Assembly (NCBI GenBank): GCA_913052515.1
Contig: CAJXFJ010000026.1
Span: 1 to 10,769, forward strand
DNA: 10,769 nt
Direction: 5' to 3'
Source: an uncultured Flavobacteriales bacterium
GTDB taxonomy: Bacteria; Bacteroidota; Bacteroidia; Flavobacteriales; Vicingaceae
Shown: positions 1-8,579 of the stretch, one piece after another
Numbering within the stretch: the first letter of the stretch is position 1
How the letters are laid out: each line of letters opens with the position of its first letter
Notes under the pieces: generated by a model
Told to the model about the DNA's origin: nothing
Database searches by the model: none
Seen by the model: the letters and a program-made list of their open reading frames with translations, nothing else
Position numbers and translations under genes: made by a program

Positions 1-2655
1 TTTCGAAGCGTCCTCTCTTTCTTCTTCAGATTCTTCCTCTTTTTGTTCTTCCTTCTTCTCCTCTACAACTTCAGCAAAAGGGTCTTTTCTATATTCTTCT
101 ACACTAATACCTAACACCTCAGCTGCTGCTTCTTCCTCTAATCGTTCAATGCCTTTTACTTTATCGTAACTCAACTTATTTCCAATTGCTTTTAAACCTT
201 TTACTGTTATAAAATCTTGTAAATCAAAGATTTCATTTGGCTTCGCATCTTTACCTCTTGGTTTCACAAAGCTTAAATCAATAACGGTATGAAAATCTGT
301 AGAAACCAATTCCAAATAACTGTTCTCGTGCTCTGTAATAAAAGCAACTTTTTTATCCGTGTCTTCTACCAAAAAGCGCTTGACATAAAAATCTTCCTTT
401 TCACCTTCATAATAAATAGCAGTAACTGGCTTCTTAGGATTCCACTTTTCAATCAGAATCAAGTCGTCTTCAAAGTGAGTGCTTACATTGGTTCCAGTTA
501 GTTTATAATGACCAGATTGGGTAATGGTTAAGATTTTATCATCTGCTTTAAAGCTTCCTAATAAATCTCCTCTTCCTTCCGTATTTAAACGCTGTACGGT
601 ATCATCAAACCAAATTTTGCGAGCACTTAAAGTAGAACTTCCCTCTTCTTTCAACTTAATTTTACTTACCAAATGTTTGCTAAGTATGTTGCCCTTAGCA
701 CTTCTACCTTTGATGGCTTGCTCGGCAAAATCAAAATCAAATTTGAGTTTTCTCAACTTGGCTTTTGCCCTCAATTGCACTTGAATAACCTCCGCTTCTC
801 CATTAGGATTTGCCGTAAAATAAAGGACTTTAGAACCTTTATTCCCTGTGGTTAAATCATATTCCTTTTCACGGGTAATGGATGTTACGTTAAAGCGCTT
901 CACATAAGCAGTACCAGTTGGTCCATCCTGATAGACCAAATTGTAAATGGTTCGCTTATCGCCTTTTTTCCATACGGCAACATGTATGATTCCTTTGCCA
1001 ACAAAAGACTTTTGCTGGATTTTCTGCACCTGCATACTTCCATCTTCTCGAAATACAATGATGTCGTCAATGTCTGAACAATCTGCGACAAATTCAGATT
1101 CTGTGCGCTTTAAACCGTGACCAATAAAGCCCTCTTTTCGATTTACATAAAGCTTAGCGTTGGCTACAGCAACTTTAGAAGCATCAATGTTTTCAAAAGA
1201 CTTTATCTCCGTTCTTCGCTCTCTACCTTTTCCGTGCTTTTCCTTTATATTCTTAAAATAAGCAATGGCAAAATCAGTCAGATTTGCCAAATTGTATTTA
1301 ATCTCTTCAATTTCCTCTTCAATTCGCTTAATCAGCTCATCGGCCTTGTAGCTATCGTACTTTGAAATACGCTTAATGCGAATCTCTAACAAACGATTCA
1401 CATCATCATCCGTTACTTCACGAATCAAATGTTTTACATGAGGTTTTAATCCATCATGTACCGCTTTCATAATCCCTTCTACCGTTTCTTGCTCTTCAAT
1501 ATCTCGGTAAATTCGATTTTCAATAAATACCTTTTCTAATGAAGCAAAATGCCATTGTTCCTCAAGTTCACCTTTCCGAATTTGAAGCTCTCTCTTTAGC
1601 AAATGCTTGGTGTTCTCCGTATTGATTCGAAGAATTTCGTTAACACTTAAAAACTTGGGCTTGTCGTCTTCAATAACGCAAGAGTTCGGTGAAATTGAAA
1701 CCTCACAATCCGTAAATGCATAAAGCGCATCTATGGTTTTATCAGGGGAAACATTGGTTGGAAGATGGATGTTAATTTCTACATTTTCGGCTGTATTATC
1801 CTCTACCTTTCTAATTTTAATTTTCCCTTTGTCATTGGCTTTAATGATGGAATCAATCAAGCTAGAAGTGTTTGTTCCAAATGGAATTTCACTAACTACT
1901 AAGGTCTTTTTATCCAAGATGTTAATCTTCGCTCTTACACGAATTCTTCCTCCTCTTAATCCTTCGTTGTAATTCGAAAAATCAGCCATTCCTCCAGTGA
2001 GAAAATCAGGAAGTATGTTGACTTTCTTTCCCTTTAAAAGATTGATGGAAGCATCAATTAGTTCATTAAAGTTATGTGGTAATATTTTGCATGAAAGTCC
2101 AACCGCAATTCCTTCTACTCCTTGCGCCAACAAAAGTGGAAACTTCATGGGAAGCGTAACGGGCTCTAAACCTCTACCATCATAAGAAGAAGCCCATTCA
2201 GTTGTCTTTTTATTAAAGGCAACATCTAAGGCAAATTTCGATAGTCTAACTTCGATGTAACGAGGTGCTGCAGCTCTGTCTCCGGTTAAAATATTTCCCC
2301 AGTTACCTTGGGTATCCAAAAGCAATTCCTTTTGCCCTAATTGCACCATGGCATCACCAATGGATGCATCTCCATGAGGGTAGTACTTCATGGTATTTCC
2401 AATCACATTGGCCACTTTATGGTAGCGGCCATCATCCATTTCTTTTAAGGAATGTAGAATTCTTCGTTGAACAGGTTTTAAACCATCGTTTACATGAGGC
2501 ACAGCACGTTCTAAGATTACATAAGAGGCGTAATCTAAAAACCACTCATTATACATGCCCGAAACTTGAATGACATTTTCAAGCCCTTCAGAACCTTCTG
2601 CCTCTTCTGGAACGTTTTCTAACTCTTCGTTTTCGTTTTTTTCTTCTTCTGCCAT
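1..2655 (-). CDS. parC: DNA topoisomerase IV subunit A (partial, C-terminal end outside window)
   Basis: This is the DNA breakage-reunion subunit of the type IIA topoisomerase that, with ParE, unlinks daughter chromosomes and relaxes supercoils using ATP. The minus frame is open from ATG at 2655 to the left edge: 885 codons and no stop. Visible landmarks are the PHGD motif (residues 93-96), catalytic Tyr133 preceded by Arg132 in AAAPRYIE, and GIAVG (182-186), whose Ile183 matches the DNA-intercalating isoleucine. A charged coiled-coil region follows, then from about residue 510 a beta-pinwheel C-terminal domain. No canonical GyrA box (QRRGGKG) is present, which with the adjacent parE favours ParC over GyrA. 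Both ends are strongly acidic (residues 2-27 and about 858-885). The start lies 9 bp after the parE stop with no Shine-Dalgarno sequence. The length is close to that of Bacteroidota ParC, so few residues should be missing. Confidence 0.95.
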   Translation of the reverse strand, partial: MAEEEKNENEELENVPEEAEGSEGLENVIQVSGMYNEWFLDYASYVILERAVPHVNDGLKPVQRRILHSLKEMDDGRYHKVANVIGNTMKYYPHGDASIGDAMVQLGQKELLLDTQGNWGNILTGDRAAAPRYIEVRLSKFALDVAFNKKTTEWASSYDGRGLEPVTLPMKFPLLLAQGVEGIAVGLSCKILPHNFNELIDASINLLKGKKVNILPDFLTGGMADFSNYNEGLRGGRIRVRAKINILDKKTLVVSEIPFGTNTSSLIDSIIKANDKGKIKIRKVEDNTAENVEINIHLPTNVSPDKTIDALYAFTDCEVSISPNSCVIEDDKPKFLSVNEILRINTENTKHLLKRELQIRKGELEEQWHFASLEKVFIENRIYRDIEEQETVEGIMKAVHDGLKPHVKHLIREVTDDDVNRLLEIRIKRISKYDSYKADELIKRIEEEIEEIKYNLANLTDFAIAYFKNIKEKHGKGRERRTEIKSFENIDASKVAVANAKLYVNRKEGFIGHGLKRTESEFVADCSDIDDIIVFREDGSMQVQKIQQKSFVGKGIIHVAVWKKGDKRTIYNLVYQDGPTGTAYVKRFNVTSITREKEYDLTTGNKGSKVLYFTANPNGEAEVIQVQLRAKAKLRKLKFDFDFAEQAIKGRSAKGNILSKHLVSKIKLKEEGSSTLSARKIWFDDTVQRLNTEGRGDLLGSFKADDKILTITQSGHYKLTGTNVSTHFEDDLILIEKWNPKKPVTAIYYEGEKEDFYVKRFLVEDTDKKVAFITEHENSYLELVSTDFHTVIDLSFVKPRGKDAKPNEIFDLQDFITVKGLKAIGNKLSYDKVKGIERLEEEAAAEVLGISVEEYRKDPFAEVVEEKKEEQKEEESEEEREDASK

Positions 2656-2664
2656 ATGTTTCGC

Positions 2665-4521
2665 TTAAGCCACTTCCGTGTCTTCTACTAAATCTTGTTC
2701 AACCTTCAAATTTTCAATAATAAACTCTTGTCTGTCAGGGGTATTCTTACCCATGTAAAACTTCAACAATTCATTCACCGACTGTTCTTTTCCAATCACT
2801 ACCGGTTCTAATCGAATGTCCTCTCCGATAAAGTGTTTAAACTCATCTGGTGAAATTTCACCTAAACCTTTAAATCGAGTTATTTCAGGCTTACCTTTTA
2901 GTTTTCGCATGGCTTCTCTTCGTTCTTCTTCATTGTAGCAATAAAAGGTTTCCTTTTTATCACGAACCCGAAACAGTGGAGTTGCCAAAACAAACAAATG
3001 CCCATTTTTTACCAAGTCTGGGAAAAACTGCAAAAAGAAGGTAATTAAAAGCAAGCGAATATGCATACCATCTACATCGGCATCTGTTGCTAGAACGACT
3101 TTGTTATAACGCAAATCATCCAATCCGTCTTCAATGTTTAAGGCAGCTTGCAAAAGATTAAACTCCTCATTTTCATAGACAATCTTCTTGGTTAAACCAT
3201 AAGAATTAAGTGGCTTACCCTTTAAGCTAAATACCGCTTGAGTGTTTACGTCTCTTACTTTGGTAATTGAACCAGAAGCCGAATCTCCCTCCGTAATGAA
3301 GAGTGTAGTTTCTTCGCTGCGTTCTTTATTATTGTTGAAATGAACGCGACAATCTCTTAGTTTTTTATTGTGAAGGCTAACTTCTTTTGCTCTTTTTCGA
3401 GCCAGTTTTTTAATTCCTGCTAAATCTTTTCGTTCACGCTCCGATTGCATGATTTTCTTTTGCAAAGCCTCCGCTATTTCAGGATTCTTATGCAAGAAGT
3501 TATCGAGGTGCTTCTTTAAAAAATCACCCACAAATGAGCGCATAGAAGGTCCATCAGGTCCAACATCATTAGAACCTAATTTTGTTTTGGTTTGCGACTC
3601 AAAAACAGGCTCCATTACTTTTACCGCAATTGCGGCTACAATGGATGAGCGAATATCTCTAGCGTCGTAATCTTTCTGAAAATGTTCCCGAATGGTTTTA
3701 ACTACTGCTTCTCTAAACGCCCCTTGATGAGTTCCACCTTGAGTGGTATGTTGCCCATTTACAAAAGAATAATACTCTTCACCATAAGAATTAGTGTGGG
3801 TCATGGCCACCTCAATATCCTCATCCTCAATATGAATAATGGGATACAAAGGATCATCTGACATGTTCTTCTCCAACAAATCATACAAGCCTTTTTCTGA
3901 GTAATATTTCTCTCCATTGAAAACTATAGTCAGTCCACGGTTTAGGTAGACATAGTTCCACAACATTCTTTCAACATGCTGCGTGCGGAATTGATAATTC
4001 TGAAAAATTTCCTCATCAGGTGTAAAAACGACTTTCGTCCCTTTACGTCTGGTGCTTGCTTCAATCTCTGGATCCTCGATTAATTCGCCGCGACAGAATT
4101 CGGCAGCCTTCATTTTATCGTCCCGCGAAGATTCAATACGAAACATGGTGGACAAAGCATTTACGGCTTTGGTACCAACTCCATTCAAACCTACAGACTT
4201 TTTAAACGCTTTAGAATCGTACTTACCACCAGTGTTTATCTTAGAAACTACATCAACTACCTTTCCTAAAGGAACTCCCCTACCGTAATCTCTAACCTTT
4301 ACCGTTTTATCCTTAATGCTTACTTCAATGGTTCTACCATTCCCCATCACAAACTCATCAATGGAGTTGTCGAGCACCTCTTTTAAAAGCACATAAATGC
4401 CATCATCATAAGCTGAGCCATCGCCTAACTTACCAATGTACATTCCGGGGCGCATTCGAATATGCTCTTTCCAATCGAGCGATCGGATATTATCTTCGGT
4501 ATATTGTACCTCTTCTGCCAT
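2665..4521 (-). CDS. parE: DNA topoisomerase IV subunit B (ATPase subunit)
   Basis: This is the ATP-hydrolysing subunit of topoisomerase IV; ATP-driven dimerisation closes the gate that captures the transported DNA duplex. At 618 residues it is complete. The N-terminal GHKL ATPase shows catalytic Glu48 and Asn52 ([10 protein letters not shown]), DYGRG (78-82) and the ATP-lid glycines in GLNGVGTKA (111-119). The transducer domain carries the QTKTKLG loop (310-316), which contacts the ATP phosphates. The TOPRIM domain has TEGDSA (410-415, Glu411) and the metal-binding aspartates 480, 482 and 484 in [15 protein letters not shown] (549-555) and the [11 protein letters not shown] tail complete the family pattern. 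The sequence matches Bacteroidota ParE rather than GyrB by overall similarity and by its pairing with parC, 9 bp downstream, presumably in one transcript. The ATG at 4521 gives the expected N-terminus, with RMRPGMYIG at residues 22-30. Confidence 0.97.
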   Translation of the reverse strand: MAEEVQYTEDNIRSLDWKEHIRMRPGMYIGKLGDGSAYDDGIYVLLKEVLDNSIDEFVMGNGRTIEVSIKDKTVKVRDYGRGVPLGKVVDVVSKINTGGKYDSKAFKKSVGLNGVGTKAVNALSTMFRIESSRDDKMKAAEFCRGELIEDPEIEASTRRKGTKVVFTPDEEIFQNYQFRTQHVERMLWNYVYLNRGLTIVFNGEKYYSEKGLYDLLEKNMSDDPLYPIIHIEDEDIEVAMTHTNSYGEEYYSFVNGQHTTQGGTHQGAFREAVVKTIREHFQKDYDARDIRSSIVAAIAVKVMEPVFESQTKTKLGSNDVGPDGPSMRSFVGDFLKKHLDNFLHKNPEIAEALQKKIMQSERERKDLAGIKKLARKRAKEVSLHNKKLRDCRVHFNNNKERSEETTLFITEGDSASGSITKVRDVNTQAVFSLKGKPLNSYGLTKKIVYENEEFNLLQAALNIEDGLDDLRYNKVVLATDADVDGMHIRLLLITFFLQFFPDLVKNGHLFVLATPLFRVRDKKETFYCYNEEERREAMRKLKGKPEITRFKGLGEISPDEFKHFIGEDIRLEPVVIGKEQSVNELLKFYMGKNTPDRQEFIIENLKVEQDLVEDTEVA

Positions 4522-4560
4522 AAATTTGATTGAAAGCTCTAAAGTATTTATAAAACATAG

Positions 4561-4599
4561 AGGCTTGTTACCATATTAAGCTGATTTATCAACAAGGCT
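4561..4599. repeat. Imperfect inverted repeat in the parE/glycosyltransferase divergent region
   Basis: AGGCTTGTT at 4561-4569 is complementary to AACAAGGCT at 4591-4599 at eight of nine positions, the exception being a G-G pair. The loop is 21 nt. The inner six base pairs (CTTGTT/AACAAG) are perfect. No T-run follows on either strand, so it does not look like a terminator. Its position between two divergent genes fits an operator or a leader hairpin, but in AT-rich DNA chance is a real alternative. Confidence 0.4.
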
Positions 4600-4638
4600 T
4601 TTAACAAAAAATGAAACGTTTATTAAGTGACAAAGCAC

Positions 4639-4646
4639 TAATTTCG
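4639..4646 (+). promoter_or_regulatory. Candidate -7 promoter box for the glycosyltransferase pair
   Basis: TAATTTCG matches TAnnTTTG at five of six fixed positions and ends 7 nt before the ATG at 4654. Very short leaders are plausible in this phylum. There is no good -33 TTG at 18-21 nt upstream, so the call rests on the -7 box alone. Confidence 0.3.
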
Positions 4647-4653
4647 ACCCTCC

Positions 4654-6018
4654 ATGAAAATTACAAACACGGTCAATTACCTTTTAGTTTTTCTTTACCT
4701 TATTACGGCTATCTTGCTGATTTTTAATTTTGATGGAGTTGGTCAAGAGGCGGATAGTGTAACCCATTTTTTAATTGCCAAATACGCACCGCAGCACCCT
4801 CATTTATATTTAAATCATTGGGGAAAACCCATTTTTACTTTCTTGGCATCTCCATTTGCACAATTTGGCTTTCAAGGAATCAAGCTTTTTAATGTGATTT
4901 GTGTTGGCATTAACCTTGTCCTAATTCAGCTAATCGCGAAAAAATTAAACTTTCGATTTCCTGTTTTAGCCGCTTTATTTTACTTGCTTTTTCCTTTGAG
5001 TTTAAGCACTACTTTTAGTGGATTAACTGAACCTCTTTTTGCTGCTTTTTTACTTTCCAGTATTTATTTTATGCTTATTGAAAAAGTTAGTCTTGCTCTA
5101 CTTCTGATTTCTTTTACACCCTTTATTCGTTCGGAAGGATTGGTAATTGTACTGACTTTTGCAGCCTATTTAGTCCTATGCAACCACTGGAAAAAACTGC
5201 CTTTACTTTTAGTTGGTCATTTGGTCTTGGGAATTCTTGGCTCACTTTATTACAAAGACTTGCTTTGGGTGTTTCACAAAATCCCTTATGCCAATCTGGA
5301 TAGTCCCTATGGTGAAGGAAATTGGCTTCACTTTTTCGATAAAATGACCTACGTCTGTGGGATTCCTTTGGTTATTTTATTTTGGATTGGATTAGCAGGA
5401 TTTTCTTTTGAAAAAATTAAAACACAATTGCAAATCAAGCCTGCCTTATTAATTCCACTTTGTTTTGTTTCCTTTTTTGTGGCACACACTATTTTCTGGA
5501 TGTTTGGCATCTTTAATTCCATGGGCTTAAAAAGAGTATTCGCCGCTGTTACTCCTTTAATGGCAATTCTCGCACTTTGGCCAATCGAAAAAATACTAAG
5601 CGCTTTTAAACAGAAAAGCACCAAAGCAATTGTAATCGCTTATTTAGGATTTATACTTGTCTTTCCTTTTACAAAAGGGCCAGCTGCCACGGAGTTCAGA
5701 AGAGATTTGAATTTAACCGAAAAACAACAATCATTGGCCAATTTTGAATTGATTCCTGATGGTAAAAGAGTGGTTTATGTCGATCCTTATTTGTCCTTAA
5801 AATATGATATTAATCCCTTTAATCCAGAAGAGTTTCTAGAGCTACATCAGAATAAGCTTTCCTTAATTAAAAGTGGTGATTTAATCATTTGGGACAATTG
5901 GCATGCTGCAATCGATAATGGCATTAAAGAGCAGTACGTTAATGAAAAAGTAAAACAAGGTGATTGGATTAAATTAAAATCTTTTCATCCTTATTATGCG
6001 GTATATTTGAAACAATGA
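4654..6018 (+). CDS. GT-C-fold polytopic membrane glycosyltransferase, family not assigned
   Basis: Predicted integral membrane glycosyltransferase of 454 residues with roughly ten to eleven hydrophobic segments: about 8-26, a cluster from 80 to 200, then 235-250, 263-284, 295-311 and 325-340. In GT-C enzymes an acidic motif in the first extracytoplasmic loop is catalytic and the donor is usually a polyprenyl-phosphate sugar. Here Glu32 and Asp34 (QEADS) sit just after the first helix, in the expected place. RSEG (159-162) and GLKRVFAAVTP (291-301) resemble conserved loops of this superfamily. The last 110 residues or so form a soluble, probably periplasmic, tail. The stop overlaps the next gene's start (ATGA), so the two are likely translationally coupled. 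Sugar, acceptor and product are unknown. ATG at 4654 directly precedes the first helix. A non-catalytic membrane protein of similar topology is the main alternative. Confidence 0.72.
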   Translation: MKITNTVNYLLVFLYLITAILLIFNFDGVGQEADSVTHFLIAKYAPQHPHLYLNHWGKPIFTFLASPFAQFGFQGIKLFNVICVGINLVLIQLIAKKLNFRFPVLAALFYLLFPLSLSTTFSGLTEPLFAAFLLSSIYFMLIEKVSLALLLISFTPFIRSEGLVIVLTFAAYLVLCNHWKKLPLLLVGHLVLGILGSLYYKDLLWVFHKIPYANLDSPYGEGNWLHFFDKMTYVCGIPLVILFWIGLAGFSFEKIKTQLQIKPALLIPLCFVSFFVAHTIFWMFGIFNSMGLKRVFAAVTPLMAILALWPIEKILSAFKQKSTKAIVIAYLGFILVFPFTKGPAATEFRRDLNLTEKQQSLANFELIPDGKRVVYVDPYLSLKYDINPFNPEEFLELHQNKLSLIKSGDLIIWDNWHAAIDNGIKEQYVNEKVKQGDWIKLKSFHPYYAVYLKQ

Positions 6019-7457
6019 ATTGGGAACAGCGATTTAACTCAAAACAAAGTCTTTATCTATTTTTAAGTGCTTTGCTCTTTCTCATTTGTGCTATCTTCTC
6101 TAAAGGGTATCATCATTTTGATGAGCATTTCCAACTCTTAGAGTTTGCCAATTGGAAAATGGGCAAAACAGACATATCTGAACTTCCGTGGGAATTTCAT
6201 GAGCAAATGAGACCAAGCTTACAGGTCGGCTTCGTGTATCTCATTCATCAATCTTTTCACTTTTTAGGTGTAAACTCCCCATTTTTCATTGCTTTTGTAT
6301 TGAGATTAATCTCCGCCATACTTAGTTTTTCATTGCTCATACTCATATGGAAAAAGTTTGAAAAACAGTTTTCAAATCAAAATGCAAACTTCTACTTTTT
6401 AAACACCTTTTTTCTTTGGTTTACCTTTTATATCGGAGTACGATTTTCTTCAGAAAATTGGTCTGCCATTTTCTTTATGTTCGCTTTTTTACAGCTATTA
6501 CCTAATGAAAATTTGAAAGCGAGAAACTTAGTTTTAAGCGGATTGTATTTGGGGTTAGCATTTCATTTTAGATACCAAATCGCCTTTGCTATAATTGGAT
6601 TCGGCTTATGGCTCATCTTTATTCACAAACTAAAAATAAAAGAATTAGTCATTCTTTCATTTAGCTTTCTTATAAGTTTCTCTATAGGAGTATTAATAGA
6701 TTTTTGGTTTTACGAGGATTTTGTATTTGCTCCATGGAATTATATAGAACAAAATATTTTTGAAGATAAAGTTTCAGGATTCGGTATCGAACCTTGGTAC
6801 TACTATTTCAGCCGTTTTTTGGAACAAGGTGTTCCCCCGCTTTCAGTTCTAGTATTCTTGGCTTTTATTCTCTTCTTATTTAAAAACCCAAAGTCTCCCA
6901 TCAGTTGGAGCATTATTCCCTTTTTACTTGTGCATATCGCCATTGGACATAAAGAACTTCGATTTATTTTTCCATTAGTTTACTTTGTGCCCTTAATTCT
7001 AATTAGCGCTTATCAATCTTTTAGAAGTGATTGGAAGGAACATTTCCTGTTTAAATGGATGGTAAAGTTAGCTTGGGCAGCAAATTTGATTTTCATAGTC
7101 ATAGTCATTTTCCGTCCCGCAGACCCACAAATACCTCTTTATGAGCGCATTTACCATGAAATTGGAGAATCAGAAGCAACTTTATACCACATTGGTAAAA
7201 ACCCATACCATAGAGTAACGAATGTAAAATATTATCAAGCTCCAAACCTTACCATAAAAGAGGTAGAGTCTTTTGATCAAATTCCGAAACAAAAAACAAA
7301 TATTAAACTACTAGTATTAGGAGGAAAAGGAAACGACACGAACTATGATGGTGATGCAGTAGAAATCTATTCTACCTTTCCAAACTGGTTGAGAAAATTC
7401 AACTTTAATGGTTGGCAAAACAGAACGAATAGTTGGAAAGTGTATCGACTAGAGTAG
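6015..7457 (+). CDS. GT22-type (Alg9/PIG-B-like) membrane mannosyltransferase
   Basis: Predicted 480-residue polytopic enzyme resembling glycosyltransferase family 22, whose eukaryotic members (ALG9, ALG12, PIG-B) transfer mannose from dolichyl-phosphate-mannose on the lumenal side of the membrane. The first loop carries FDEHFQ (35-40; Asp36/Glu37 as candidate catalytic acids), then WEFHEQMRPSL (59-69), which matches the family's second loop motif. HKELRFIFP (312-320) corresponds to the characteristic GT22 HKExRF motif, and EPWYYYFSRFL (259-269) to the Pro-Trp-Tyr-Tyr region. About eleven or twelve hydrophobic segments end near residue 367; a soluble tail of about 110 residues follows. A bacterial enzyme would use a polyprenyl-phosphate sugar; mannose is inferred from the family only. 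The gene overlaps the upstream GT-C gene by 4 nt and ends one base from the stop of ychF on the other strand. Confidence 0.78.
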   Translation: MNWEQRFNSKQSLYLFLSALLFLICAIFSKGYHHFDEHFQLLEFANWKMGKTDISELPWEFHEQMRPSLQVGFVYLIHQSFHFLGVNSPFFIAFVLRLISAILSFSLLILIWKKFEKQFSNQNANFYFLNTFFLWFTFYIGVRFSSENWSAIFFMFAFLQLLPNENLKARNLVLSGLYLGLAFHFRYQIAFAIIGFGLWLIFIHKLKIKELVILSFSFLISFSIGVLIDFWFYEDFVFAPWNYIEQNIFEDKVSGFGIEPWYYYFSRFLEQGVPPLSVLVFLAFILFLFKNPKSPISWSIIPFLLVHIAIGHKELRFIFPLVYFVPLILISAYQSFRSDWKEHFLFKWMVKLAWAANLIFIVIVIFRPADPQIPLYERIYHEIGESEATLYHIGKNPYHRVTNVKYYQAPNLTIKEVESFDQIPKQKTNIKLLVLGGKGNDTNYDGDAVEIYSTFPNWLRKFNFNGWQNRTNSWKVYRLE

Positions 7458-7458
7458 C

Positions 7459-8559
7459 TTAAACATTAAATTTAAAGTGCATCACATCACCGTCTTGCAC
7501 TACATATTCCTTTCCTTCCATACTCATCTTACCAGCTTCTTTTACAGCTTGTTCAGAGCCATACTGAATCCAATCTTCATATTTAATTACTTCAGCTTTA
7601 ATAAAACCTCTTTCAAAGTCGGTATGAATCACACCGGCTGCTTGAGGAGCTTTCATTCCTTTGGTAATAGTCCATGCTCTAACTTCTTTTTTACCAGCTG
7701 TAAAATAGGTTTGCAGATTAAGGAGTTTATATGCTGAACGAATTAATTTATTAACTCCAGGCTCGTCTAGTCCTGCATCTTCTAAAAACATCTGACGCTC
7801 ATCAGCATCTTCTAATTCAGCAATATCAGCTTCTAAGCCAGCAGCTACCATTAATACCTCTGCATTTTCATCTGCTACAGCTATTTGTACAGCATCTACA
7901 TGTTCATTTCCACCTTTTGCAATGGAGTCTTCATCTACATTACACAAGTACAAAACAGGCTTATTGGTTAATAAAAATAAATCAGCGACTTCTTCAGCCT
8001 CATCTGCATTAACCGGAGCGGTTCTAGCTGATTTACCATCTTCAAAATGTGCTTTGTATTTTAACAAGGCTTCCTGCGATTTTTTTGCTGCTTTATCTCC
8101 TGTTTTAGCCGCACGATTCACTTTTTCAAGTTTCTTTTCAACTGCTTCTAAATCTTTCAAAATTAGCTCATAGTCTATGGTTTCTTTATCCCTCACTGGG
8201 TTTACAGAACCATCCACATGAACCACATTCCCATCATCAAAACAACGTAAAACATGAATAATGGCATCTGTTTCTCTAATGTTACCCAAGAACTTATTTC
8301 CTAGCCCTTCTCCTTTACTTGCACCTTTAACAAGACCTGCTATATCAACAATATCTATAGTTGTTGGCTGAACATTTTCAGGATCAATCAAGTCAGCCAA
8401 TTTATTTAATCGCTCATCTGGCACCGTAATTACACCCACATTAGGCTCAATGGTACAGAAAGGAAAATTAGCTGACTGTGCTTTCGCATTTGACAAACAA
8501 TTAAACAAGGTTGATTTCCCCACATTTGGAAGTCCAACAATACCACATTTTAAAGCCAT
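7459..8559 (-). CDS. ychF: Redox-regulated ribosome-binding ATPase YchF (Obg/OLA1 family)
   Basis: A cytoplasmic P-loop NTPase of the Obg superfamily that, in studied members, binds ribosomes and prefers ATP to GTP. With the start at 8559 the protein has 366 residues, the usual family length. It begins MALKCGIVGLPNVGKST, with the Walker A loop at residues 9-17. DIAGLV (72-77) is the Walker B/switch II motif, with KGEGLGNKFL just after it. The base-recognition loop reads NVDE (207-210), the non-canonical form linked to ATP preference in YchF instead of the NKxD of GTPases. A helical insertion spans about 130-200, and a TGS domain fills 283-366. The frame is open upstream to an ATG at 8625, but those 22 extra residues (MNKKSDKNNM...) do not look like the family, and a good -7 promoter box lies inside that stretch. 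Confidence 0.96.
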   Translation of the reverse strand: MALKCGIVGLPNVGKSTLFNCLSNAKAQSANFPFCTIEPNVGVITVPDERLNKLADLIDPENVQPTTIDIVDIAGLVKGASKGEGLGNKFLGNIRETDAIIHVLRCFDDGNVVHVDGSVNPVRDKETIDYELILKDLEAVEKKLEKVNRAAKTGDKAAKKSQEALLKYKAHFEDGKSARTAPVNADEAEEVADLFLLTNKPVLYLCNVDEDSIAKGGNEHVDAVQIAVADENAEVLMVAAGLEADIAELEDADERQMFLEDAGLDEPGVNKLIRSAYKLLNLQTYFTAGKKEVRAWTITKGMKAPQAAGVIHTDFERGFIKAEVIKYEDWIQYGSEQAVKEAGKMSMEGKEYVVQDGDVMHFKFNV

Positions 8560-8579
8560 AGAAATTGATTTTGGGGCGC

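Larger units (their letters stand above)
4522..4653. promoter_or_regulatory. Divergent intergenic region between parE and the first glycosyltransferase
   Basis: This 132-bp AT-rich spacer must hold the promoters of the parE-parC operon (leftward) and of the glycosyltransferase pair (rightward). Neither start codon has a Shine-Dalgarno sequence. On the leftward strand TATGTTTT and TACTTTAG each match five of the six fixed positions of the Bacteroidota -7 box TAnnTTTG, but I see no convincing -33 TTG at the right distance for either. An imperfect inverted repeat occupies the middle (separate entry). No small open reading frame here looks like a gene. Confidence 0.55.

Noticed and set aside
289..1365. 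Several plus-strand frames of 60-86 codons across the left end
   Set aside because: All lie opposite the continuous minus-strand parC frame, which can be read without interruption through this region.
2265..2573. Plus-strand open frame of 102 codons inside parC
   Set aside because: It lies antisense to the conserved catalytic core of ParC, and its translation resembles no protein I recognise. It is a shadow of the real gene.
1..2655. gyrA instead of parC
   Set aside because: It directly follows parE, lacks a canonical GyrA box, and resembles Bacteroidota ParC throughout, including the coiled-coil and pinwheel regions.
5349..5624. Minus-strand open frame of 91 codons inside the first glycosyltransferase
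   Set aside because: It is antisense to membrane helices of a well-supported gene and has no promoter or family signature.
7458..7477. Possible bidirectional terminator at the convergent junction (CTTAAA...TTTAAAG)
   Set aside because: The arms pair only with a bulge, are entirely AT-rich apart from one pair, and have no T-run. It lies mostly within the ychF coding end.
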